Below are positions 16,832 to 24,513 of a stretch of 64,000 nucleotides of DNA, piece after piece; position 1 is the first letter of the stretch, and each line of letters begins with the position of its first letter. The translations under genes and the position numbers were made by a program. Origin of the DNA: Chitinophaga pinensis (GTDB lineage: Bacteria; Bacteroidota; Bacteroidia; Chitinophagales; CAMDFR01); NCBI GenBank assembly GCA_945897725.1, contig CAMDFR010000009.1, positions 1 to 64,000 of the forward strand. The letters are read 5' to 3'. The notes beneath the pieces were generated by a model. It was not told the origin of the DNA. It ran no database searches and worked only from the letters and a program-made list of their open reading frames with translations.

Positions 16832-16865
16832 AAAAAAAGCGAATGATGCTCATTCGCTTTTTTTT
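16832..16865. terminator. Bidirectional terminator after the TPR gene
   Basis: A-run, GCGAATGA, loop TGC, TCATTCGC, T-run: a perfect 8-bp stem flanked by A and T tracts. It serves the minus-strand TPR gene ending at 16882 and could also stop plus-strand transcription from hppD. Confidence 0.9.
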
Positions 16866-16881
16866 ACATTTTTTATACTAG

Positions 16882-18495
16882 TTACTTTCCAGCGGCACTT
16901 GAATAAAATGCTTTTGCAGCAGCGTTTTCAGCATCTAATGTTTGAAGTTTAGTATAATATTCTTTTGCTTTTACAAAATCTTTGGTATTCTTCCATGCCT
17001 CACCTCCTAAGTATTCTAGCGCATTCATCAGACCATTTTTAGCTTTAGGATCTGCCATATCAACTTTGGTCAAATAATTTTCAAAATGTGGTTTCGCTAA
17101 ATATTGAGAAGGAACCATAGTGTCCATAGCCAAATTCACGATTGCTCTGTTTAAATATGCGTTTGCAAAACTTGGACTCTTCTCGATTACCTTCATATAT
17201 GCCGAGTCTGCATCCATATATCTTTTAAGATTTTTGTAAGAATTTCCTAAGTTCATGTATTCTGTGGAAGAAAGGTCTTTGCCTAATGATTTTTTGTTTG
17301 ACAATACTAGGATTACATCTGAATATTTTTTCTGTTTGTAGTAAGCGCTGGCCATATCGGACAAGATATCTGTATTACCAACATCAACTTTTAAAGCTTC
17401 GCCTAGGTAGTAAACCCCCATGCTATCATTTCCAGTTTTAGCATAGGCCTGACCAATATATTTATAGTCTAACATAATAGATTTTAAATCTTTATTAGCA
17501 AGAGACTTTTCCAAAGAGGCTACACCTTTGATATAATCACCAGTTTCGATCAGACAATAGCCAGTTAAACGATTCGTGTAAGACCAATCACCACAAGTTG
17601 ATTGAACTTTGTTTAATTGTACCAATGCTTCCGTAAATAATTTACTATCATAAAGGAAGTATGCATATCTTCTTTGAGCGCTACAATCGCTGTTCAGCTC
17701 AAGATATTTTTCATAATTGCTGATCGCAAGTGCTTTTTTACCGGCAAGAAAAAAGAGTTCAGCCTTTTCTCTGTAAGCTGGAGCGAAAGAAGAATCGATG
17801 GCTTCTGCGGCTTTGTAATTGTCTAACGCTAATTGAGGATTCCCTGCTCTCTTGTACAATTTACCTTTTCTGATAATTGCTTTCGCAAGCCTAGGATTCA
17901 ATTCTAATGCTTTATTATATTTAGCGATAGGTCCTGAACCATTGGTTGGATCTTTTTCTAAGAGCACATCTCCTTCTAACAAATACACATCAGTATTGAG
18001 TGGATCTAATCTTTCAGCATCAACCAAAACTGCGTCAGCCGCTACTAAATCTTTAGTCGGAGAATAAATATATGTTTCTGCAATTTCGCACAGTACTTTT
18101 GTCTTGTCAGATTTTTTTACTGCTTTGTCGCTAATGATTGTTTTAGCTTTGGTGAAATTTTCTCTGGCTTTAGCAGTGTCATTATTCAACCATGCTAATC
18201 TACCAAGGCCAACATAGTTTAAAGCTGAATTTGGATTTAAGGAAATTCCTTTGTCAAAAGCAGCCTTGGCTTCCACATTTTTTTCAAGTCTCAAATAATT
18301 TTGTCCTTGATAATAGTAGGCGTCCGCATTGCTTCCATCTGCAGTAATTACCGTATTAAATGCCTTTTCAGCTTTTTCATAGGCTTCGTTTTCAGATAAA
18401 CGAATGGCATCGCTTAATGTTTGAGCAGATAAATACTGCGCAGCAAACAAAAGGGCTATCAGACAAGTCGTTTTTAAAATGATGTTCTTCTTCAT
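16882..18495 (-). CDS. Exported tetratricopeptide repeat protein
   Basis: 537 residues with a cleavable signal peptide (MKKNIILKTTCLIALLF... ending LSAQ), then TPR units throughout, for example AYEKAEKAFNTVI, ADAYYYQGQNYLRLEKN, ALNYVGLGRLAWLNND and AYREKAELFFLAGKKAL. Periplasmic or outer-membrane-associated scaffold. It lies 13 bases after the PstS-like gene in a run with a TonB homologue; the same neighbours recur in Bacteroidota ExbBD/TonB-type clusters, suggesting a shared envelope function. The exact role is unknown. Confidence 0.85.
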   Translation of the reverse strand: MKKNIILKTTCLIALLFAAQYLSAQTLSDAIRLSENEAYEKAEKAFNTVITADGSNADAYYYQGQNYLRLEKNVEAKAAFDKGISLNPNSALNYVGLGRLAWLNNDTAKARENFTKAKTIISDKAVKKSDKTKVLCEIAETYIYSPTKDLVAADAVLVDAERLDPLNTDVYLLEGDVLLEKDPTNGSGPIAKYNKALELNPRLAKAIIRKGKLYKRAGNPQLALDNYKAAEAIDSSFAPAYREKAELFFLAGKKALAISNYEKYLELNSDCSAQRRYAYFLYDSKLFTEALVQLNKVQSTCGDWSYTNRLTGYCLIETGDYIKGVASLEKSLANKDLKSIMLDYKYIGQAYAKTGNDSMGVYYLGEALKVDVGNTDILSDMASAYYKQKKYSDVILVLSNKKSLGKDLSSTEYMNLGNSYKNLKRYMDADSAYMKVIEKSPSFANAYLNRAIVNLAMDTMVPSQYLAKPHFENYLTKVDMADPKAKNGLMNALEYLGGEAWKNTKDFVKAKEYYTKLQTLDAENAAAKAFYSSAAGK

Positions 18496-18508
18496 ATCTT
18501 TTTTGTTA

Positions 18509-19525
18509 TTATAATTTATTTTCAGATTCTATTTTTACGCTCCTAGTTGGTACTATAGCAGGAACTATGCCACTTTTTAAAATAATCAATTGTCCTTTCT
18601 CTCCAGACACGAAAGCAACAAATCCAGTAACAAGACCATTACTGCCTTCTGCATTGATCATATATATTTTTCTAGTAAGTGGATACTCGTGTGTTGCACC
18701 AACACCAGGATAATGGGACAATAAGAAATTTTCGCTCTTTATTACTTGTACCGTGGGATGTGGAAAGATATAGCCTTGATATGGTCTGTATGCCTCGCTG
18801 CTTTCATCCTTCTTGATGGCCACTAATTGCACCCTACTGAGATAGTTTTGGCAGACCGAATCCTGCTCGTCTGCAAACCAAGTGCCGCTCATGATGCCTA
18901 TAGCGCCTGGATTTTTCTCAACGTAGTCAATCACCTCAGTATTCGAAGTAGCGCTGGTGATGGTATTTGGAAAATTGGCTGACTTGATATAATTATCTCT
19001 TAAAAATCGAGCATTAGAACCGTCTTTATTGTCGATAACCAAGGCCAAACTATTCAAGTTAGATTGGGGTTTGATGGATTTCCAATTCGATATGCGGCCA
19101 CTAAATATTTGCTCCAGTTCTGACATGGTAAAAACCGAATCTGCATTTTGTCTGTTCACCACTAAAGCGATGGCCTCCTCACCTATTTGCACAGTTTTGG
19201 GAAATCTATTTTGGAGGCTAAAAAAGTGCTTTTCCTCGGCACTAAGATCTCTTGAAGCCACAATCAAATCACAGCTATCGTCCAATAAATTTTTGAAAAG
19301 ATCATTTTCTGTTTGATAGGAAGGATATAAAACGGCATCCTGATATTGAGCCATGAAAGTGTAGATCTGAGACTCGAAAATTAGAAAATAATTTTCATCA
19401 ATGCCTATTTTTTCCGTGCCTTGGGTTGGAGTGTCAAAATTTCTTGGATTACCATAGTTACATGATACTATGAGGAGAAGGCAAAAAAAGTAAACATATA
19501 TCAAGCTCTTATTCACTCTGATCAT
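18509..19525 (-). CDS. PstS-like phosphate-binding lipoprotein
   Basis: 338 residues. An N-terminal lipoprotein signal ends at IVSC, with Cys about 22. The PBP-like core includes SRDLSAEEKHFFSL, EAIALVVNRQNADSVFTMSELEQIFSGRISNWK split over two strands, DNKDGSNARFLRDNYI and a late SGEKGQLIILKSGIVP, all typical of PstS-type phosphate binders. No pstCAB permease is adjacent. It is instead between a small membrane protein (17-base overlap) and the TPR gene, in a TonB-containing cluster, so it may serve outer-membrane energised uptake or sensing rather than a classical Pst transporter. Confidence 0.85.
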   Translation of the reverse strand: MIRVNKSLIYVYFFCLLLIVSCNYGNPRNFDTPTQGTEKIGIDENYFLIFESQIYTFMAQYQDAVLYPSYQTENDLFKNLLDDSCDLIVASRDLSAEEKHFFSLQNRFPKTVQIGEEAIALVVNRQNADSVFTMSELEQIFSGRISNWKSIKPQSNLNSLALVIDNKDGSNARFLRDNYIKSANFPNTITSATSNTEVIDYVEKNPGAIGIMSGTWFADEQDSVCQNYLSRVQLVAIKKDESSEAYRPYQGYIFPHPTVQVIKSENFLLSHYPGVGATHEYPLTRKIYMINAEGSNGLVTGFVAFVSGEKGQLIILKSGIVPAIVPTRSVKIESENKL

Positions 19526-19721
19526 CAGCTTTAATCATTTGATAAACACGTACAAAACGAAAAATGGAATAGGCAACAAACATCATCGACATGATGATTC
19601 GGCTATTTCCATCTAAAGAATCTCGCAGATAATTAGTGAATCCAAATAAGAGTCCAAAAATCATGGTGCACATGCCCATAAAAAGACTAAGAATAATGGT
19701 CGGTTTGAGTAAGAATTTCAT
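19509..19721 (-). CDS. Small two-helix membrane protein
   Basis: 70 residues with two predicted membrane helices (about 8-30 and 42-60) separated by a NYLRDSLDGNSR loop and a charged C-terminus (KADDQSE). Not matched to a named family. Position between tonB and the PstS-like gene is the usual place for a protein of this size in the Bacteroidota TonB cluster. Its 3' end overlaps the PstS-like start by 17 bases, which supports it being a real, coupled gene. Confidence 0.72.
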   Translation of the reverse strand: MKFLLKPTIILSLFMGMCTMIFGLLFGFTNYLRDSLDGNSRIIMSMMFVAYSIFRFVRVYQMIKADDQSE

Positions 19722-19809
19722 ATTATTATCTATATTAAGAGTGTTGCAATATTACCATTAAAATTCAACATTTTCATATAAGAAATGTTAAGGTTCAGCA
19801 CTCATGAAG

Positions 19810-19854
19810 ACAAAGAAAGTTGCTAAACGTTGCCGTTCAGCAAACTTCCTTTGT
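19810..19854 (-). terminator. Long imperfect hairpin between tonB and the small membrane protein
   Basis: Arms of about 20 bases (plus-strand 19810-19829 and 19834-19854) around a TTGC loop, with one bulge and two mismatches or G-U pairs. On the minus strand it follows the tonB stop by 15 bases and is followed by a T-rich stretch. It may be a terminator or an attenuator that sets the ratio of tonB to the downstream genes. Confidence 0.6.
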
Positions 19855-19869
19855 CATAAAGTGTCCACA

Positions 19870-20721
19870 TTAATTGCTTAATTGAAAACTGATAGGTTTT
19901 CTGAAATACACCCTTACCGGTTTACCACCACTCATACCTGGATTCCACTTCGGAAGCATAGCTACCACACGCAAGGCTTCCTTATCTAAAGAAGGGAAAA
20001 TTCCTTTGAGCACAGTTACATTGCTTACACTACCGTCAGTCTCAATTACAAACTGCACCAACACTCTACCTGTTTTTTCCCTATCTATGGCATCTTGAGG
20101 ATAGTTGACATGGTTCCTAATAAAGATATCCATCGCATCTGGACCTCCCACTGGCGTTGGCATTCGTTCTAAGTCACCCACTTCATGTATGGAACTTTCA
20201 TAGTGGAGCGGACCACCACCACCATTGGGTGCTCCATCAGTTGGTATGTTAATATTAGGCAATGTAGGAGTGATTGGCGCCAATGGATCAGCATGTCCTT
20301 CAACCACCACATTGGTATTGTTATTTACTGGCACATTGGTCAATACCAGATTATTAATGCTAACACCTCTATTGGTTTCAGGAGGGCTGGTACTTTTGGC
20401 AGGAGCCATGGCAGGAGATTTCAGCAAAGGTTCTATTGGCTTGATAGGCTTCGGCTCTGGAGTAACATCCATCGGAACGTTAACAATGATACCACCATCA
20501 TCCGTTAATTGTTTTACAATGGGAGATTTACTGATAAAAGTGTTGGCATAAATAAAACCAACTAATAAAAATGTGGCACCCAAAAAGGCTACCATTAAGG
20601 ATTTGTCATAATCTCTTCGGATGATGTATGCACCGTACTCCTTGTTTCTGTTTTCGAAAATCAAATCATTTCTTTGATGATCGAGTGGACTGGACCAATC
20701 TGATAATAATCTATTAAACAT
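19870..20721 (-). CDS. TonB-family energy transducer
   Basis: 283 residues from ATG 20721 (MFNRLLSDW); the TTG at 20745 is less likely. A cytosolic N-terminus carrying NRNKEYGAYIIRRDYDK is followed by one membrane helix at about residues 40-60, then a Pro/Lys/Glu-rich periplasmic linker (PEPKPIKPIEP). A TonB C-terminal domain follows at about residues 195-283 (YPQDAIDREKTGRVLVQFVI, GIFPSLDKEALRVV, GKPVRVYFRKPI). It couples proton motive force to outer-membrane receptors. ExbB/ExbD, which normally precede it in such clusters, are absent here; the next upstream gene is a sirtuin on the same strand. Confidence 0.93.
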   Translation of the reverse strand: MFNRLLSDWSSPLDHQRNDLIFENRNKEYGAYIIRRDYDKSLMVAFLGATFLLVGFIYANTFISKSPIVKQLTDDGGIIVNVPMDVTPEPKPIKPIEPLLKSPAMAPAKSTSPPETNRGVSINNLVLTNVPVNNNTNVVVEGHADPLAPITPTLPNINIPTDGAPNGGGGPLHYESSIHEVGDLERMPTPVGGPDAMDIFIRNHVNYPQDAIDREKTGRVLVQFVIETDGSVSNVTVLKGIFPSLDKEALRVVAMLPKWNPGMSGGKPVRVYFRKPISFQLSN

Positions 20722-20825
20722 GACTAAAAATTTAAAGGTGAACAATAATTGATTCGTTATAAACTAGAACGAATAAATACTATTTTTCCATAAATCTATT
20801 TGTCATGGTTTTGTAAAAAAGCACA

Positions 20826-21530
20826 TTAAAATGATAGACTCAATTTTTGTATCAATTCTACTACTTCTGATATTCCATCCACAGCATTTTTTTCAATGAA
20901 GTGTATATTTTTAGGAGCATAGACAATGTCCGGTTTGACAGGATCAAGAATAATAATGGGTACATTATGTGAGACCATCTGAATCAATCCAGCGGCAGGA
21001 TACACCACCATTGATGTGCCGATAATAATTAGTATGTCTGCCTCTTGAACGATCTCGATAGCACGTTCAATCAAGGGGACATCTTCTCCAAACCAAACAA
21101 TAAAAGGACGTAATTGCTGGCCACCCTCCTTCTTGTCTCCTAACTCAATATCACCTTCAATAGGATATACCAATGATTTATCAGATGCATCACACATCTT
21201 CAATAACTCACCATGTAGATGAATGATATTATTAGAGCCAGCTCTTTCGTGCAAATCATCCACGTTTTGAGTAACGATGCTTATATCATAAGATGTTTCC
21301 ATACGCGCCAAAGCATGGTGCGCTTCGTTTGGTTGGACTTGTAAAAGTTGTCTTCTTCTTTCATTATAAAATTGCAAAACAAGAGCTGGATTATTTCTCC
21401 AACCATCGATAGATGCTACTTCCATCACATCCATTCCTTCCCAAAGACCACCGCTATCTCTAAAAGTTTTTAGTCCACTTTCGGCACTCATGCCTGCTCC
21501 AGTGAGGACGACAATTTTAGGTTTTTTCAT
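20826..21530 (-). CDS. cobB: Sirtuin NAD-dependent deacylase, CobB/SIRT5-like, without zinc cysteines
   Basis: 234 residues. NAD-binding motifs are GAGMSAESGLKTFRDSGGLW and TQNVDDLHERAG; the catalytic His is H106 in HLHGE. The Y55-x-x-R58 pair in FYNERR is the SIRT5/CobB signature for acidic acyl groups such as succinyl. The zinc-ribbon region has only one Cys (C113) where four are expected, and GGQQLRPFIVWFGE follows directly, so structural zinc is probably lost. It should remove acyl groups from lysines, consuming NAD+. 104 bases separate it from tonB downstream. Confidence 0.92.
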   Translation of the reverse strand: MKKPKIVVLTGAGMSAESGLKTFRDSGGLWEGMDVMEVASIDGWRNNPALVLQFYNERRRQLLQVQPNEAHHALARMETSYDISIVTQNVDDLHERAGSNNIIHLHGELLKMCDASDKSLVYPIEGDIELGDKKEGGQQLRPFIVWFGEDVPLIERAIEIVQEADILIIIGTSMVVYPAAGLIQMVSHNVPIIILDPVKPDIVYAPKNIHFIEKNAVDGISEVVELIQKLSLSF

Positions 21531-21702
21531 ACCACAAATATCTATAAGAAGACACTAATAAATTAAAAATATTTTCGTTTCTTTTTAAATATGATTCATT
21601 ATGGCATAAGTTCATTCAGATTTTCTGTAGAACAATTTATGGAAAAACAATAAATATGAATCATAGACAAGTATTTATTTTGAAACCTTAATTTATCAAC
21701 CA

Positions 21703-22938
21703 ATGAATGTCTTCAAAAATGTAGTTATTGTAATGATGATTATTTCATCCACCGTTTTTTTGTATGGGTATAGTGCCAAAGCAATTGGCAAAGCCACTGT
21801 TTCTGAGAAAGTTCTAAGAGATCCAAAAGCGGTTCCTATGGCATTCTTGCCAGATACCGCCATTGCACCACATATTCAACTTGTTTTTGCTTTAGATGCT
21901 ACTGGTAGTATGGGTGGACTCATTTCGACAGCCAAAGAAAAGATATGGAGCATAGCCTCTAGCCTTTCACAGGCCCAACCAGCACCAAAGATAGAGATAG
22001 GACTCGTATTCTATCGAGACAAAGGAGATGCATTTGTAACCAAAATAATTCCTATGTCATCACAACTGGATGATGTGTACGAAAAGTTGATGGAGATAGA
22101 AGCACAAGGCGGTGGAGATAGCCCTGAAAGTGTGAATCAAGGATTTGATGATGCAGTAAATAAAATAACTTGGGCAAGCGATGATAGAACCATCAAAAAC
22201 TTATTTATTGTAGGAGATTTGTTTCCGCACATGGACTATACAGATGATGTAAAATACCCAATCACTTGTGCTAAGGCGCAGGAAAAAGGTATCATTGTAA
22301 ACACCATATTGATGGGCAATAACAGCGAAACAGCAAGGGTTTGGAAGGAAATTGCTCATTGCGGGAAAGGCGAATATATCGAGTTAAATATGAATGCCAA
22401 TAATATCAATATTGTAACACCTTACGATGCAGATTTAAAAAAGGTACAAGAAGCTATAGATGCCTCTCGACTTTACTATGGAGGAGAAAAAGAATTGTAT
22501 AAGAATGAATCCAAATCCCTTCAGTCAAAAACAATCAATGCAGGTAGTTCTGTGTCTTCTAGTGCCACAAGAGCTGATTATAACATGAGTACCAAAGAAA
22601 GTAAAGAAGAATATTATGGAGAGAAGGAATTATATAATGATGTGGTAAAGGGTAGAGTTTCTTTGGATACTATAAAAACTGTATTTCTTCCAAAGATATT
22701 ACAAAACAAAACAGCAGCGGAGCGCAGCGCTTACGTGAAACAGCAAATTACTTATCGTGATTCATTAGAGAAAGCATTGAGTGTAGCTTCTAAAAATAGA
22801 CAGGTTTATATAGCCAGTGAATTAGCCAAGAGAGATAGTGGTGAATTGAAGAAAACCTTTAATAATCGGGTATTTGAGAGTATACAAGAGCAGGCAAAGA
22901 CAAAAGGTGTTAATATCGATGGGAAGGTAAAATACTAG
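21703..22938 (+). CDS. Exported von Willebrand factor A domain protein
   Basis: 411 residues. An N-terminal signal or anchor helix spans about 5-25. A VWA domain at about 60-260 opens with LVFALDATGSMGG, a MIDAS-like DxTxS form, followed by QGGGDSPESVNQGFDDAV and the later strand NLFIVGDLFPH. The C-terminal 150 residues are charged and helical and contain a near-duplicated YGGEKELY/YYGEKELY motif about 47 residues apart. Likely a periplasmic metal-dependent protein-binding module; no partner genes identify its function. A terminator follows. Confidence 0.82.
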   Translation: MNVFKNVVIVMMIISSTVFLYGYSAKAIGKATVSEKVLRDPKAVPMAFLPDTAIAPHIQLVFALDATGSMGGLISTAKEKIWSIASSLSQAQPAPKIEIGLVFYRDKGDAFVTKIIPMSSQLDDVYEKLMEIEAQGGGDSPESVNQGFDDAVNKITWASDDRTIKNLFIVGDLFPHMDYTDDVKYPITCAKAQEKGIIVNTILMGNNSETARVWKEIAHCGKGEYIELNMNANNINIVTPYDADLKKVQEAIDASRLYYGGEKELYKNESKSLQSKTINAGSSVSSSATRADYNMSTKESKEEYYGEKELYNDVVKGRVSLDTIKTVFLPKILQNKTAAERSAYVKQQITYRDSLEKALSVASKNRQVYIASELAKRDSGELKKTFNNRVFESIQEQAKTKGVNIDGKVKY

Positions 22939-22957
22939 TTTAAGGATGAATCAAAAG

Positions 22958-22988
22958 CGCGTTTAGAATTGTCTGAACGCGTTTTTTT
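22958..22988. terminator. Terminator between convergent VWA and lipoprotein genes
   Basis: CGCGTTTAGA (22958-22967), short loop, TCTGAACGCG (22972-22981), then seven Ts. Preceded by AAAA, so it can act in both directions. The TAA stop of the minus-strand lipoprotein (22987-22989) lies inside the T-tract. Confidence 0.85.
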
Positions 22989-24360
22989 ATGGTATTCGTT
23001 GCATCATTTTCTTAAACTCGGTTTCATTGGTAAAGGACTGGAACGAAACTTCATTGACAATTTTCGACTTATTCGTAAAACCCAAGTCTATAGCATCATT
23101 GAGTTCAATAATTGCTTTTTTATGATCGCCCATTTTTGCATACATCAATGCTGAAAGATATGGTTGATCACTATTTTGAGGATCAACTGCTTTGTAAAAA
23201 TCCAACATTTTTTGAGCATTGATAAAGTCATTTTGATTGATGTATCGATTGGAGTATGAATAGCCAGCAAGGCTCAGAAAACCTAAGACACGTTTACACA
23301 TCGAAAGATCAGTCGCGCTTTGTGGATGATTCAGTTTTTCTCTTTCCATTTTCCACCAATTGACATCTTTGGTACCGATGACAGCATTATAATACTCTTT
23401 CATCCCTTGCTCAATATTAATCTGCGCAGCTTTTTGAGATCGTAGTTTTGTGGTATTGCTATTGTTTGAAAGCTCATTGATAAACTTCTGCAATGATTGA
23501 GTAGAGGTTTTGTTAGCCAGCAGTTGAACGCTCACTTCGTAGGCATTTAATTGATCAAGTACGGTGGCATACTTTTTTCTTTCCACTTCTTGCACAAATC
23601 GCAAAGCATTTGCCCTACTTTCGTCTCCTTCATCATTCATTAAAAAAGCATATTCATAGGTGCTACTATCTGGCCATTCATGCTTCCCATCAAACTCTAA
23701 CAATGCCACATGATACAAGGATGCTTGAGCATCTGCTGCTGATTTGAACTGTAGCAGATCGGTAAAATTCATATCCTCTTTGCCTGCAAAAATTAAGATA
23801 GGTAGATGCATAGGAGTTTGTTCGAAGGACGGAACGGCTCCACCGCAAATCAAAGAATGCACCTCAGGATGTTGAAACGCATAGAATCCTGCCACTTTGG
23901 CTCCACCAGAAAATCCGCAGATATTGATGGATGAATCATTAACAGCATATTTCGATTTGCAATCTGTGAGTATATGTTCAAGATAAGCCATGCAAATATT
24001 TACATCAATGCCGTTTTTGCTATTGTTCGATCCAACAATAATGGCATGATACCTTTCAGCCAAGGATTGATATTTGCTAACCGGATAAGCACCGCTGCCC
24101 TGAGGATCGCAAAATAGGTAGAGTGGATAGTTATGTTCAATACTATAATTCTTGGGAATGTAGAGTGCATAGCTTTCATTTGGATAATTTTCTATACCAA
24201 TAGCTGCATGAACCTTTGCTGTGGCCAAACTCAAGTTAGGTGTTTTTTTCGCGGTCGATTTTATAGCACTGTTTTGTTGACAAGCAGATAATGCAAAGCA
24301 ATACCAAGAGCACATCAAGAGCAAAAAACAAACAGAGCGCATCGTATTTTGTAACATCAT
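22987..24360 (-). CDS. Lipoprotein with alpha/beta-hydrolase domain and C-terminal TPR-like region
   Basis: 457 residues. Lipoprotein signal ending FALSAC (Cys about 27). Hydrolase core: NICGFSGGAKVAGFYAF carries the nucleophile Ser in a GFSGG elbow, LPILIFAGKEDMNF the acidic residue, and FDGKHEWPDS the candidate His, which resembles dienelactone hydrolase or PHB-depolymerase-like esterases. The C-terminal third is helical, with DPQNSDQPYLSALMYAKMGD resembling a TPR unit. Substrate unknown. A downstream ATG seven codons in would also keep the signal peptide. Confidence 0.78.
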   Translation of the reverse strand: MMLQNTMRSVCFLLLMCSWYCFALSACQQNSAIKSTAKKTPNLSLATAKVHAAIGIENYPNESYALYIPKNYSIEHNYPLYLFCDPQGSGAYPVSKYQSLAERYHAIIVGSNNSKNGIDVNICMAYLEHILTDCKSKYAVNDSSINICGFSGGAKVAGFYAFQHPEVHSLICGGAVPSFEQTPMHLPILIFAGKEDMNFTDLLQFKSAADAQASLYHVALLEFDGKHEWPDSSTYEYAFLMNDEGDESRANALRFVQEVERKKYATVLDQLNAYEVSVQLLANKTSTQSLQKFINELSNNSNTTKLRSQKAAQINIEQGMKEYYNAVIGTKDVNWWKMEREKLNHPQSATDLSMCKRVLGFLSLAGYSYSNRYINQNDFINAQKMLDFYKAVDPQNSDQPYLSALMYAKMGDHKKAIIELNDAIDLGFTNKSKIVNEVSFQSFTNETEFKKMMQRIP

Positions 24361-24497
24361 TATTGAATCAAAGTTTTTATAGATTACGTATTCTAGACAG
24401 TCCTTGAACTACTTGTAAAAATAGGAAATATTAAAGATGGAATAAGTCATTACTACCTCTATTCTAAATTTATATGACTATTCTATTATAAAATATA

Positions 24498-24505
24498 TAA
24501 TTTTG
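24498..24505 (+). promoter_or_regulatory. -7 promoter element of the E1 gene
   Basis: TAATTTTG fits TAnnTTTG. The ATG is at 24514, only eight bases downstream, so the mRNA would be leaderless or nearly so. Confidence 0.5.
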
Positions 24506-24513
24506 ATTTTATA

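Noticed and set aside
16644-16952. 102-codon plus-strand frame between hppD and the TPR gene
   Set aside because: Covers repeat C and a terminator and overlaps the 3' end of the TPR gene.
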